64,000 nucleotides of DNA from positions 1,922,001-1,986,000 of the forward strand of contig JAAKBF010000007.1 in the NCBI GenBank assembly GCA_012656075.1. Direction: 5' to 3'. Under the pieces are notes generated by a model. The model was not told where the DNA came from, made no database searches, and was given only the letters and a program-made list of their open reading frames with translations. How positions within the stretch are numbered: the first letter of the stretch is position 1; each line of letters opens with the position of its first letter. The position numbers were made by a program, and so were the translations under genes. Positions 23,079 to 33,489 of the stretch are shown piece by piece. This DNA comes from Phytophthora hibernalis. Its lineage: Eukaryota; Oomycota; Peronosporomycetes; Peronosporales; Peronosporaceae.

Positions 23079-23330
23079 ATCCTACGAAATAGGATAAAAT
23101 GGTTTTTGATGTGGCGTACACAACGCGCTTTATCCTACCTAAACGAGCGGTAGGATGAAAATAACTTGGGGTTTGTATGGAGAGGTTTGTGAGAGCCAGA
23201 AGTGGTCAGTTGTATTTTATGACATATCTGTTTCTTCTACCAGCATCTAAAAATAGCCGTCGTCGCCGACCCCATGCTCAATTCAAATCAAACACATGTT
23301 TTTTATCCTATCCGGTAGGATAAACATGGT
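23079..23330. mobile_element. MITE-like element with TATCCTA inverted repeats
   Basis: About 30-bp imperfect inverted repeats flank the segment. The left has AATCCTACGAAATAGGATAA and the right has TTATCCTATCCGGTAGGATA, each with its own small palindrome. A third palindrome lies inside at about 23132-23155 (ATCCTACC ... GGTAGGAT). No open frame is seen. Such short, self-complementary segments are usually non-autonomous DNA transposons. No clear target duplication. Confidence 0.5.
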
Positions 23331-23829
23331 CGGATGATATGTTATATGCGACAATTTTGAGATCGACATTGTGTCCTCATGGCCGTTGAAGGACACCTAA
23401 TTGGTGCCACTCCGGTAAGAACTAAGGCAAGCCTTTGTGGCCATGGCCATAAAATCTCGTATTTATCTAAACTGTTGCGAAGAGAATGGCAGAGAATATT
23501 GCCACAATCTATCACGAAGATTTGCAGGCGTATTGTGGCAGAATAGTGTCGTTTTCCACAATTCAAAACAAGTTATCACAACCACACAATGAGGCTTGTG
23601 TCCAATTGCCACAAGCCACAGGCACTCTGCACCCCCATCGCATATGGATGCCTGTGGATCCCTCGTCCAAAGCAACGGCGGCGTATTATTCGGCGTTATT
23701 TTGTGTTTCGCACACAGCTAAGGTAGTACAGTGACTTGAAGGTGGATCGCTAGGTGCAGTCGGAAGTAACATTGATAGAATCGAAGGCGGAATCATGTCG
23801 AAGACTCAACGTTTGAATTGAATTCTGCC
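23331..23829. other. 3' flank of the MULE-Ulp1 gene with CCACAA cluster
   Basis: No gene. The hexamer CCACAA occurs at 23502, 23556 and 23609 and its complement TTGTGG at 23533. A similar cluster occurs in an intron of the neighbouring MULE gene at 26664-26729. Confidence 0.4.
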
Positions 23830-24836
23830 TTAACCTAATAGGACCTTAAGCAGATAATGGAATCTCAATAACTTGGTGTCTGCCGGGATGTCAAGAGATC
23901 CAAACAGGTAGCTCTCTATAAAAGCCAGTACGAACCCTCCGCAACTGTTGCCGTCGACTTGCTGGTAGAACCTGCTCACATCTTGACGCCAGCGTATTTC
24001 TTTGGGGAGAATCGGCAAGAAAACGTGCTTGAAGACTCCATCAACTAACTCAATCGTATCCTTGTCATTGCGCGGGTCCATGACAGGGTATAAATACTTC
24101 TTCAGGCTGATTCCAATCCCACACCAATGGTTTGTGTTGACCCACAGGGCCCCGACAATCTTGTCATCAGTTGTCCACAATTCTGTTTTGCTTCAACCGT
24201 TCAATCTTCTTCGTATCGGTCCCCATTGCTATCAACTGGGTGGTGAAAGTAACAGAATTCTGCTCTGGCTGCCGGCTGTTTGCGTCTTCGCATATGACCG
24301 AAATAGCGGCTGCCATGGCTACATCCCCGGCTTCGTCATGAACCAAACCGAGCAGTGCCTTCTCTTCGTCGTCGCGGATGTTGAGATTTTCCAGGCACGT
24401 ACAGACATCTCCTGTATCAATCAGCCTCGCCGAACAGTGATCCTAACTGAGCCGCCTCCACATCTATCTCCTTAATCCACTCAATGCATTCTTCAATCAT
24501 TCTAAAAGCACTTCTCGTTCCATACCACGCTCCCATCGTGTATATGTATGTTCCGGTTACTTAGGGGTAAATGTTGGAGTGGCCTAGTTGAAATTTTAGC
24601 AATATTTCTTCATCTCGGAGCTCAGCATTTTGGTGCTCACGGTATTGGCTTCGGCAAGTTTTCATCAGATGGGCACAATGCTCCACCCAGTCAGGTGGAA
24701 TAATGATTTTGCATATCTCTGCATTTTTGCTGACAGCGCCTCGATTGGGTGCTGGAACGGCTACACATAGGTTCGGCGCCTCATCCACGGCTGGAATTTT
24801 GGATAGCACCGAAAACTTGTCAATGTACCCTCGCAA
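23830..24836 (-). pseudogene. Ulp1-type protease domain at the C-terminal end of the MULE gene
   Basis: Reading the minus strand, 24420-24183 gives an Ulp1 N-terminal part (NIRDDEEKALLGLVHDEA). After a frame change near 24180 the catalytic part follows: WVNTNHWCGIGISLKKYLYP with the His, VMDPRND with the Asp region, and QQVDGNSCGGFVLAFIESYL with Gln and the nucleophile Cys. All four catalytic positions are present. It ends at 23830. It lies in the same direction as, and directly downstream of, the MULE transposase, which fits MULEs that carry a fused or linked Ulp1 gene. Two or three frame changes separate it from the transposase. Confidence 0.75.
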
Positions 24837-24842
24837 TTCGCT

Positions 24843-26971
24843 TTAAGTCACTGTACTTCTGCTGAAGAGTTGCTCCAATTCCGCCAAATTTGCACTATTG
24901 TTGTCAACAGGTTGGCTCTCTACACGGAGTAAGGCGGTAATCTTTTCAAAACAATTCTTCCTCTCGAATTGACGCTGCCGAAGTGCTCGTCTGGGGCGCC
25001 CTGGTGGCTTCAATGTTTGGCTGATACACCAACGCGTCGGTCGTCGTAAAGGTTCTGCTTGACTGGCACACACAGTACTTTCGGGTTCATCGCTTTCGCT
25101 CGCGCTGTCAACAACAACAATTTCGGGCGACGGGCACGATTCAACGTTATCTTGAACAAGTTCATTGGACGTGGGACCACTCGGGGAAGGCTCTTCGTCA
25201 CTGTTACCATCATCTTCGTGACTACCATCATCTTCGTGACTGCTATCATCATCTTGGATGACACGACCTCCAAGGCGCCGTCTGCTGCGCGCTCCGGGCG
25301 CCCTTTGCAATGAATGTTCAGATTCTTGTGGAGATTGTGGTCCGGATTGTGGAGATTCTGATTCCAGTTGTGAAGATTGTGGATCGGGTTGTGCCGTGTG
25401 TGGTTCGACAATCGTTGTCCCCTCAAGCACGTTGCAGGCTCGCTCGGACGCAGAAACATCACAACGAGCAAGTGCATCAGCAAGTCGGTCGACGAGCACC
25501 ATTGACTTTCGAAATAAAGAATTTCCGTACGTGCACATCGTTTCCGACAACCGTTTCATACTTTGGCTCCCCTCCAGATATTTTTCCGCTTGAGAGTTTG
25601 TCCGCGACTGAGAGATCGATACGAAAGGGCTCTCAGAAAACCCAGTGGCCTCAAAGTCATTATCCACAAAATGTTCCAGCATGTTCGCGGAATTGAAGCG
25701 CCACCGGTCCGCGATATAGCCAAACGGAATCAAAGACGAGTGATTTTGAAGCTTTCTCAAATACATGAGGTGACGGCACGGTAGTTTTCTCGTCTTCCCC
25801 AGTATGCATTGTGAAGTCAGGTGACTGCATCAACGATGCAGGTCGTATTCGCGCGCTGGATAATATGAATCGTTCGTTCACCTCCGCCACGATAGTATAA
25901 AACGTTGCCGGATTGACAGCGATATCGTACTGATCCTTGACGATTTCAAATGCATTTCTGCTGACAATCTGTGCAATTCTCGCTAGCTCTGGACTTGGGT
26001 GATAAACGGAATCAAAGACGCGCCCCACTCTGGAAACAACAGTGGTGAACTGCTTTTCTTTGTACTTGGCCCACCAAATTAAACTCGTCACAGTTTCGTA
26101 TCTCGGTTCACAAGAGTCTTGATTTTTTGCCACGAGGACTCCAGACGATTGTTAGTAGAATTCCCCAGGTGCTCCTCATTGTCTCGCAAGTACGAGGTCC
26201 ACATCGTACGGCAGCCGTGCCAATTTTCCAGGAAGTAACTCCAAAATGCAGGAATCTGGTCGTATTTGCTTTCATCGTCGCCATCCGTGACACCCAGCTC
26301 CTGCTTCATGTAGTTAAAACACTTCTCGTACTCCTCGGCGGTCTGGGACCGCACAATCAGGCTGGCGATAGGTTTGAGCCGGCCTCGCTGAATTGCGTCT
26401 AGCGCATATTCCGTCTTAGCGATTCTTTCTTGAGTGTACTTGATCGCGTGAAACTGACAAAGGAGCACGCGCGCCTCTGGTATTTCTGTGGCGAAGACAC
26501 TTATTTCGGTGAAATCTTTGTCCACTACAATGCACCGAACTTCTCGCCAAGAAAGGTTGCATTTCTTGAACTGACGAACCGCATGCCGGAGAGTATCTGC
26601 CTGCTCGTCAGTCATTAGAGCGTGCTATCACACATAACACAGCCAAACCCGTAAGATAATCTACCACAATTCACCACAATGTCTCACAAGTACCACAAGC
26701 TGCCACGATATCTTTACAATTCACCACAAGATGAAAATGCCACTGATACAATGTAGCTCTATAGATGGAGAACTTCTAAGATAGATGCACACCCATAATT
26801 TTGGCGTACCTGGACGTGTTGACCATGGCCGAGGGAGTCATGCACCACGAAGGAGAAGAGCTTGTACCGCGAGGAATTCGTGTCGTGGGTAGCATCAACG
26901 AGCAGTGTCTCTGGAGAAGCCGAGAACAGCGAACGCATGAGTGCAGTCTGAATAGAGATACGACGCGCCAC
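24843..26971 (-). pseudogene. MULE transposase core, SWIM finger and acidic tail
   Basis: On the minus strand, 26971-26817 reads ETLLVDATHDTNSSRYKLFS, the first catalytic Asp region, and ends GHGQHVQ at a GTACGC donor. An intron at about 26638-26816 leads to the ATG-containing exon MTDEQADTLRHAVRQF. The second-Asp block IVVDKDFTEISVFATEI and CQFHAIKYTQERI follow at about 26540-26440, and NNRLESSWQKIK (Glu region) at about 26150. Frame changes near 26100 and 25790 lead to a helical part and the SWIM finger end PCRHLMYLRKLQ. The tail at 25500-25100 is rich in Asp, Glu, Ser and Pro with repeated Glu-Asp-Asp-Gly. The motif order is complete, but the frame is not. Confidence 0.8.
26638..26816 (-). 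other. Intron of the MULE gene with CCACAA cluster
   Basis: A GT-AG intron joins GHGQHVQ to the exon reading HALMTDEQ. Inside it the hexamer CCACAA (plus strand) occurs at 26664, 26674, 26693 and 26724. Confidence 0.5.
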
Positions 26972-27000
26972 AAGCTATGAAACAAACAAACATACTACCT

Positions 27001-27950
27001 ATCAGTACATGCGCTCAAACCCAATCCATAAAGAAATCCGTTACCTTGTCACCCTAACGATCGATATCGACATGCGCCACCCCGAACGGTTCTTTCTCGC
27101 AAAATCGCTCGAGCGTTTCCGATACTCTGTCGCTGAGTGTCGAACCCCTTCTTCCTTGCGCTTGAGCTTTGCGAGAAGATTGTGGATGTCGACCATTTCG
27201 GGCTCACAATCGGTGTTGTCCCAGATGTATTTCAGGATCTTTTCCGACCCAGGCCCACTTAGCGCAGCATGTCTACTGTAGATAGCTGCTCGCGTTGCAA
27301 TTTCATACGGTTCTGAGGTAGTCGTTTGAAAGCTTCTCGTTGTAGTGCGTGATTGTGGTCTGTGTTGTGCACAGAGACTTGGTAAAAGTAGCGATCTCCT
27401 TCACGCTGGACCAACACGTTCAACTATTTCAATACACAAATTAGTTATTAAGCATAGTAGCAGTTCAAAGGAGGCAACTTACCCTTGCCGTGCAACCAAG
27501 CGAGCGCACATTTTGCCGTGGGCGTTTTCCTTTACCCCTATTGCGGTGTTTACCAGCATGAATGCACTCGAAGACCACGAGGTAGTAATAAAACGACTCG
27601 TCCTCGAAAAGTTTCGACTCAGGTGCGTGATCGTCCCTCGCAGCGTACGTGTCTTATTCCTGGTCACACGAGTCGTAGATGTTCGCCTCGAGTACGACTT
27701 GGGCGTTTACAAACTGTTAGTTCAAATACCACCTACAAACAATAAAATACTTACCTGGTACGTTTCCTTGCAGTATGCTGCAAAGGCCGCTTCAAATGCG
27801 GCCCACGTATCGTATTCTTCTCCTGTGATGTCCTCCACAATAACGCGCCGACCGTCTTGTCGCTGATGTCTGTCTTCGTCTTCGCTGTCCGACACCTCCT
27901 CGTCGTCTTCGTATGCCGATTCCTCCGATAAAACGGGCGCCAACCGCTTT
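27001..27950 (-). pseudogene. N-terminal FAR1/WRKY-GCM1-like zinc region of the MULE gene
   Basis: The minus strand begins with an acidic stretch and then YDTWAAFEAAFAAYCKETYQ, the usual start of FAR1/MULE DNA-binding regions. A GTAAGT donor follows at about 27753. The next coding blocks read FECIHAGKHRNRGKGKRPRQ and VRSLGCTAR, then after an intron at about 27424-27482 LNVLVQREGDRYFYQVSVHN and HNH. The Cys, Cys and His-x-His spacing matches the C2H2 zinc cluster of FAR1-type domains. A helical part with ILKYIWDNTDCEPEMVDI ends at an intron-like site near 27046. The first exon has no clear ATG, and some blocks change frame without an intron. It feeds into the catalytic part at 26971. Confidence 0.65.
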
Positions 27951-28609
27951 TTGGCCCCGTCGCTCTCTGGCTGCGACTTGCGATGCCACGGCGTCGAGGT
28001 GGGGGAGTGGTGGGGCTAGCGCGCATCGGGTAGCGAGAGGGCGTCTGGAGCTTCGCTGCAGCCGCTGGTTGCCGTGACGACGTGGCCGAGCTGGATCGCG
28101 GCGCGGTACCGGGAGGGGATTCTGAATGAATCCCAGCCATTGGCTTGCAAAACAAAATAACGTTTGTTTAGGAAGGCGTCTTTTTGAGTGCAACTGCCAG
28201 ATTCCGCCTTTCCATTTGCTTCATAAAACATGCATGACACGCTGGCTCTTTTGTTGTGGATTTAGTCACTCTCCGAAGAGAATGCAACAAACTTTTCATC
28301 CTTTAATTAATCCTATGGCCGGGCTCACGGGTAAAGAAGCCCGGTTAGGGGCAAAATAGTAGAAAGGCACAATACCTCAAGTTTTAGATAAATTTTAGTT
28401 TCATTTCCATTGCGAAATTTAACAAATCGAAACTGGTATATCGCATATTTTCGGGATTTGCGTACTTAGTCGCGAGCTCCATCGCTTGGCTCTGGATCCG
28501 TCGAAAAAGATACCCAGTCACAAGCTAAAGCGTCACTAGTGCGACTTCGTTTCTGTCGTCTCTACGCCGTCTACAGCCTACTCCACCCCTTACAAGTACA
28601 TTCTCCATC
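27951..28609. other. Boundary between transposon-rich and gene-rich DNA, RuvBL2 upstream region
   Basis: No gene. GGCCGGGCTCACGGG and AAGCCCGGTTAGG near 28317-28347 can form a small hairpin. The last 100-150 bp before 28610 should hold the RuvBL2 promoter and 5' UTR. Confidence 0.5.
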
Positions 28610-30092
28610 ATGGTACGCGTCTTCACCATCTCATCGACGCTTCGCCCGCCTTCTGCCGCCCTGTATAACCTCTGTAATTGCAATTGTCCGCTCCCAGTCA
28701 GGCACAGTAAAGACGCAAGCGGAAGTGAAGGACATCACGCGCATCGAGCGCATCGGCGCCCACTCGCACATTCGTGGTCTGGGTCTGGATGACAGTCTGG
28801 AGCCGCGTATGTCCTCGCAGGGCATGGTGGGCCAGACGGAGGCCCGTAAAGCTGCCGGCATCGTGGCCAAAATGATCGAGGAAGGTAACATCGCCGGTCG
28901 CGCCATTCTATTGGCCGGAAAACCTGGCACGGGCAAGACGGCCATTGCTATGGGCATTGCACAGGCTCTGGGGGAGGACACGCCGTTCACTACTATCGCT
29001 GGCAGTGAGGTGTTCTCACTGGAGATGAGCAAGACCGAAGCGCTGACACAGGCTTTCCGCCGCTCCATTGGCGTGCGGATCATGGAGGAGACGGAGATTA
29101 TTGAGGGAGAAGTGGTCGAGATTCAGGTGGACACCCCGACGGGTGGCGTGGGTGACAAGGTAGGTCGTCTCACGCTCCGCACGACGGAGATGGAGACAGT
29201 GTACGACCTCGGAGCCAAGATGATTGACTCGCTGACCAAGGAGAAGGTCGAGGCCGGAGATGTGATAACGATCAACAAGGAGTCGGGCAAGATCGCCAAG
29301 TTGGGACGCTCGTTCACGCGCTCTCGTGACTATGATGCGATGGGCGCCCAGACGCGCTTCGTACAGTGCCCCGAGGGAGAGCTGCAGAAGCGGAAGGAGG
29401 TGGTGCACGTCGTGTCGCTGCACGAGATTGACGTGATTAACTCGCGCTCGCAGGGCTTCCTCGCACTGTTTTCTGGCGACACGGGTGAGATCAAGGACGA
29501 AGTGCGTGAACAGATTGACACCAAGGTTGCGGAGTGGCGTGAAGAGGGCAAGGCCACTATCGTTCCGGGCGTGCTCTTCATTGACGAAGTGCACATGCTG
29601 GACATCGAGTGTTTCTCGTGGCTCAACCGTGCGCTGGAAAGCGACATGGCCCCGGTGCTCATTATCGCTACCAACCGCGGCATTACGCGTATCCGCGGTA
29701 CTAACTACAAGAGTCCGCATGGTATCCCCATCGACTTGTTGGACCGACTCATGATCATCCCCACGAAGCCGTACAGCGAGTCCGAGATGCGCAAGATTCT
29801 GATCATTCGCTGCGAAGAGGAAGACGTTGAAATGACGGATGAGGCCAAGGACCTACTCACCCGCATCGCTGTGGAGACGTCGCTGCGATATGCTATCCAC
29901 ATGATCATTACAGCATCGCTCGTGTGTATGAAGCGTAAGGGCACTGAAGTGGATGTGCCCGATATCAAACGCGTCTACTCGCTGTTTGCCGATGTGAAGC
30001 GCTCCACGCAGTTCCTGATGGAGTACCAGAGCGAGTTCATGTTCCACGAGGTGGACGACGAAGAGGACGAGGACCAGGATATGGAGCAGTAG
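28610..30092 (+). CDS. RUVBL2: RuvB-like 2 (Reptin) AAA+ ATPase
   Basis: This AAA+ ATPase pairs with RuvBL1 in chromatin remodellers (INO80, SWR1, TIP60) and in the R2TP/PAQosome chaperone that assembles RNA polymerases, snoRNPs and PIKK kinases. The N-terminal motif IERIGAHSHIRGLGLDD identifies RuvBL2 rather than RuvBL1. Walker A is GKPGTGKTAIAMG at about 28919-28957, and Walker B is LFIDEVHMLDIE near 29576-29610, followed by sensor sequence IIATNRG. The ATG at 28610-28612 forms exon 1 by itself. An 85-nt intron at 28613-28697 (donor GTACGC, acceptor CCCAG) joins it to TCAGGCACAGTAAAG, giving M-S-G-T-V-K-T. The product is 465 aa, the normal family length. The reading frame also stays open upstream of exon 2, but without an ATG. 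It converges with POLD3, ends 145 bp apart. Confidence 0.95.
28613..28697 (+). other. Intron directly after the RuvBL2 start codon
   Basis: Canonical GT-AG intron of 85 nt that separates ATG from codon 2. Removing it gives the expected N-terminus. Confidence 0.8.
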
Positions 30093-30236
30093 ATGAGGAC
30101 AGGCAGTACTGGAGCAAGGAGCACAAGTAGGATAGCTCCAACTGCCAGCGCCTTGTGTGACCTAAAACAATGACATTCCCCTTACTATTGCTTTGCTATT
30201 TGCATTGCTTCTACACGACACTTTAAAGTGCGATGT

Positions 30237-31495
30237 TCATTTAGCCGAGAAGAAGGAGCGCAAGTCACGCTGCTTGGGCGGGGCGCTGTTTTTCTTGGCC
30301 TCTTTCTTGGCCTTCGCAGCCTTCTCCGCGGCGGCTTTCTTTTCTTCTGCTCCAGTTTCTTCTTGGCGTCCTTTTGCTCCTTCTCGATTTCCTCAGGCGT
30401 CAGCTCCACCTCCTCGTATGTCTTCTCCGTCACCATGTATCCCTTTTCGTTAATACGAGTCTTACTGACGAGTACCCGTCGCTTGGTGGCAACTTCCACC
30501 ACAGCGTCCTCCTCGCTCTCAGCTTCGTCATCCGATTCAGCGCTCGGCTTGTTCGGTTGAGTCTTCTCTGCTTCTTCAACCTGGTTAGCTTTCTTCGTCT
30601 CAGCAGGAGACGCATTCAACTTCCGCTTCACATTGCGGCTCTTGGGTACAGGAGTGCCCGCAGGCTTCACAGGCTCGTCCTCTTCATCCTCCTCATCACT
30701 AATAACCCTCTTACGTCCATTCGACGTCTTTACAAACACAGGAGCATCCGTCTCATCGTCCTCCTCCTCGTCACTGTCCACTGTGAGCACATTGCTCATA
30801 TCGAGCTTCTTGGCCTCCTCCACTTTGCTGCTCTTCTTACTAGAACTTCCAGCCTTCGAGAAACCAGTATTGACACTACTGGAGTTGCTAGCCTTGGAGG
30901 ATCCAGTCTTGCCGCTGCTCTTGAAGAACGAGGTCGACGACGGCGCGGCCTTCTTCTTGGCCGACGCGTTAATGGCCTCGAACGCCGAGATGGTTTCCTC
31001 TCCCTGCTCATCTCCAAAGTCCTGGCGCGCCGAGGCCTCTTTGCACTGGACGCTGCTCATGTACAAAGCCTTGGCATCTGCAGATAGTGTCGCATGCTTG
31101 GCCACGCTACTGAGCGCGTCGTTGCGCGCCTGTCGCTCCTGTGCCCAGCAGGCCGTGGCCACTGCCGTGACGTCGTCTCCGCCGCCGTAGAGCGCGTAGA
31201 TCTGCTGACACAGCACGTCGTCCGTCTTCTCCTGCTCTTTAACTGTCAAAGACAACACACGAGCACGTGGGTCCCGTGTGGCAGCCGCCGTCTCGCTCTT
31301 GAGGGCGTCAGAGATCGTTGCGTGCGTCACCAGCACACGAAGCGACTTGACGCCCTCGTTCTCCGCCGAAAAGTGGGTCAGCGCCTCCACGCTGACTGCA
31401 GTGGACACATGCGAGCGGATACTCAGTGTGCGGTACGAGATGGGCTCGCCTGCGTCCTGTACGGCCGCACCGATCTCCTCTAGACAGCGCTCCAT
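30237..31495 (-). CDS. POLD3: DNA polymerase delta subunit 3 (POLD3/Cdc27)
   Basis: This is an accessory subunit of the lagging-strand DNA polymerase delta. The N-terminal part (about 150 aa) is globular. It is followed by a long Ser, Lys, Asp, Glu-rich linker and the conserved motif GYMVTEKTYEEVEL at about 30410-30450, as in POLD3 proteins. A PCNA-binding PIP box, QRDLRSFFSAK followed by TGA, lies at 30240-30272. As written, the PIP box is one frame off from the body of the gene, with the shift in an A-rich run at 30336-30347; one missing base would restore it, giving about 419 aa. The start chosen is MERCLEEIGAAV at 31495; the frame stays open to an ATG-like codon at 31540. No intron is needed. 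Confidence 0.85.
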
Positions 31496-32091
31496 GGTTC
31501 CCGCCAAAAATCCGAATTGCGATCGCGAGGTGTGGTGCACGTTAAGAAGTGTGGTTCACGCGAAGTTTGTTTCTGGTGCTGTTGACGTCTCGTTTCTGCT
31601 CCTGATGATGCACGAAAAGATTGCGATGACTGACCATCTGTATGGGTGTAAAGAAATGCCTCCTCGAACCGGCGGAACTAGACTTGAATACTGAAACTGG
31701 TTTAACAATAGATTAATCAACTTCAAGTTCGAGATGCAGAAACACTTCGAGGGGGCAATCAGAGCTGGATGATGCATTCCTCAGGACCTCTTCAAGGTCA
31801 CCTAGAGTCGCTTTCCAGGCCGAAGGAGAATGCGGTTGCTTGCACATGGCGCACGCACGCGAACGTGTTTGACCAAGCGTTGGCATCGTCAGGACCATGG
31901 TCCTCGTGACGCAAGCACGACAAAGATGTGCAGCGCTACGACAGGAACATCCACACGTGGAACTAAGTTGCATGCTGCATTTTCAAATAAAGAACTGTCG
32001 CCTGGCCTATCTACCGGCCGAGACGTTCCTGCTGGTAGGCGCACGGCGGCCGCTCGACCTCGCGCTCCTTCCTGTGGGCATCGCTATCTGC
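31496..32091. other. Gap between POLD3 and citrate synthase
   Basis: About 0.6 kb holding the POLD3 promoter and the 3' end of the citrate synthase transcript. An 86-codon minus frame at 31713-31973 has no recognisable motif and is not called. Confidence 0.5.
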
Positions 32092-33489
32092 TTACTTCTT
32101 CTCGGCGAAGTGGTTGTTGATCCACTCGCTGGTGATCGACTTGGGGCGCTCCAGCGGCAGGCTCAGTGCGCGGTCCCAGAAGAGCTGCGACAGCACACCA
32201 ATAGCACGCGACACACCGAAGAGCACCGTGTAGTAGTTCTTCTGTGTCAGGCCGTAGTGCTGCAGCAGCACTCCGCTGTGCGAGTCCACGTTCGGGTACG
32301 GGTTCTTGGTCTTGCCGTGCTCCGTGAGAACACCAGGCATGACCTGGTAGATCGTGTCCACGATGCGGAACAGCTCGTCGTTGGGCATGTACTTGAGGCC
32401 GAACTCGCGCTGGCACGAGTAACGCGGGTCGGTCTTGCGCAGCACGGCGTGGCCGTAGCCCGGGATGACCTTGCCGGCGTTCAGCGTGTCCCACGCGAAC
32501 TGGGTGATCGTGTCCTTGTTCACCTCCAGTCCCTTGGTCTTGAACTCGGCCTGCAGGTCGAGGATCCAGCCCAGAACCTCCTGGTTGGCCAGGCCGTGCA
32601 GTGGGCCAGCCAAGGCGTTAAGACCACCGGCCAGGGAGAGGTACGGGTCCGACAACGTGGAGCCGACCAGGTGCGTGGCGTGCGCGCTGGCGTTTCCGCC
32701 TTCGTGGTCGCTGTGGATCACCAGGTACAGCCGCATGAGCTCGTCGAACTCGGCGTTGTCGAAGCCCAACATACGGTTGAAGTTAGCCGAGTAGTCAAGA
32801 CTCGAGTCGTAGGCGTTGTTGGCCTCTCCGAAGTACGTGTTGCGATAAATAAGGGCGGCCACCTCGGGCAGGCGGGCGATGAGGTTCATGCTGTCCTCGT
32901 ACGTGTACTCCCAGTACGTGGACTTGTGGATGCCCTCGGCGTACTTCTTGGCGAAGAGGCTCTCGGTGTTCATGGCCGTGACAGCCGCCGACAACTGCGT
33001 CATAGGGTGGGCGTGCTTGAGGTCCTTCACGATCTTGAGCACGTGGTCGGGCACCTTGGCGCGCGAGTGCAGCTCAGCGGTGACGCTGGCGGCCTGGGCG
33101 GCCGTGGGGATCTCGCCCGTCATTAGCAACCATAGTAGGCCTTCCGGTAGGGGCTCGCCGCCCTCCTCCTTTGCCGGCAGCTTCTGCTGGAGGTCCGGGA
33201 TTGTGTGGCCACGGAAGCGGATGCCTTCCTCGGCGTCCAGCAGCGACGTCTCCCACAGGAGCGACTTGATGCCACGAGCTCCGCCCAGCGTTTGCTCCAC
33301 CGTCACCTCGCCGAGGGACTTGTGGCCGTGCTCAGCCTTGAGCTTCTTGAACGCCTCCTGGCGCACGGGGATCTGCTGCTTGAGCTCGTCCAGCAGCGTG
33401 GGCGTGTCCGTGGACAGCGAGCGCACGGCGGCGGGCGAGCGCTTGGCCATGGAGGCCGATTGGCGGAGAGACTTGACGAGGGCGCTCAT
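32092..33489 (-). CDS. CIT1: Citrate synthase, mitochondrial
   Basis: It condenses acetyl-CoA and oxaloacetate to citrate, the first step of the TCA cycle, in the mitochondrial matrix. The 465-aa protein starts MSALVKSLRQSASMAKRS, an Arg/Ser-rich presequence without acidic residues up to about residue 25, as expected for mitochondrial import. The catalytic residues are visible: His in HSDHEGGNASAH, His in VIPGYGHAVLR and the Asp region near SGVLLQHYGL. Length and motif order match eukaryotic type I enzymes. The frame is also open upstream to 33609, but that part lacks targeting character, so the ATG at 33489 is preferred. Single exon. Confidence 0.96.
   Translation of the reverse strand: MSALVKSLRQSASMAKRSPAAVRSLSTDTPTLLDELKQQIPVRQEAFKKLKAEHGHKSLGEVTVEQTLGGARGIKSLLWETSLLDAEEGIRFRGHTIPDLQQKLPAKEEGGEPLPEGLLWLLMTGEIPTAAQAASVTAELHSRAKVPDHVLKIVKDLKHAHPMTQLSAAVTAMNTESLFAKKYAEGIHKSTYWEYTYEDSMNLIARLPEVAALIYRNTYFGEANNAYDSSLDYSANFNRMLGFDNAEFDELMRLYLVIHSDHEGGNASAHATHLVGSTLSDPYLSLAGGLNALAGPLHGLANQEVLGWILDLQAEFKTKGLEVNKDTITQFAWDTLNAGKVIPGYGHAVLRKTDPRYSCQREFGLKYMPNDELFRIVDTIYQVMPGVLTEHGKTKNPYPNVDSHSGVLLQHYGLTQKNYYTVLFGVSRAIGVLSQLFWDRALSLPLERPKSITSEWINNHFAEKK

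Noticed and set aside
28317..28347. GC-rich hairpin near 28.3 kb as a terminator
   Set aside because: Rho-independent terminators do not apply to nuclear eukaryotic genes, and no gene ends there.
1..28609. RXLR or Crinkler effector genes in the repeat-rich half
   Set aside because: No open frame shows a signal peptide followed by an RXLR-EER or LFLAK motif.
28539..28612. RuvBL2 starting at 28539 without an intron
   Set aside because: The first codon there is GTG and the leader is unrelated to the family. Splicing ATG to 28698 gives the expected N-terminus and length.
29016..29720. A 234-codon frame antisense to RuvBL2
   Set aside because: It is the mirror of a highly conserved coding region and has no motif of its own.
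31713..31973. Small Cys-containing 86-codon minus frame between POLD3 and citrate synthase
   Set aside because: No motif spacing or homologue recognised; probably untranslated sequence of citrate synthase.
31897..33126. A 409-codon frame antisense to citrate synthase
   Set aside because: Shadow of the GC-rich citrate synthase codons on the other strand.
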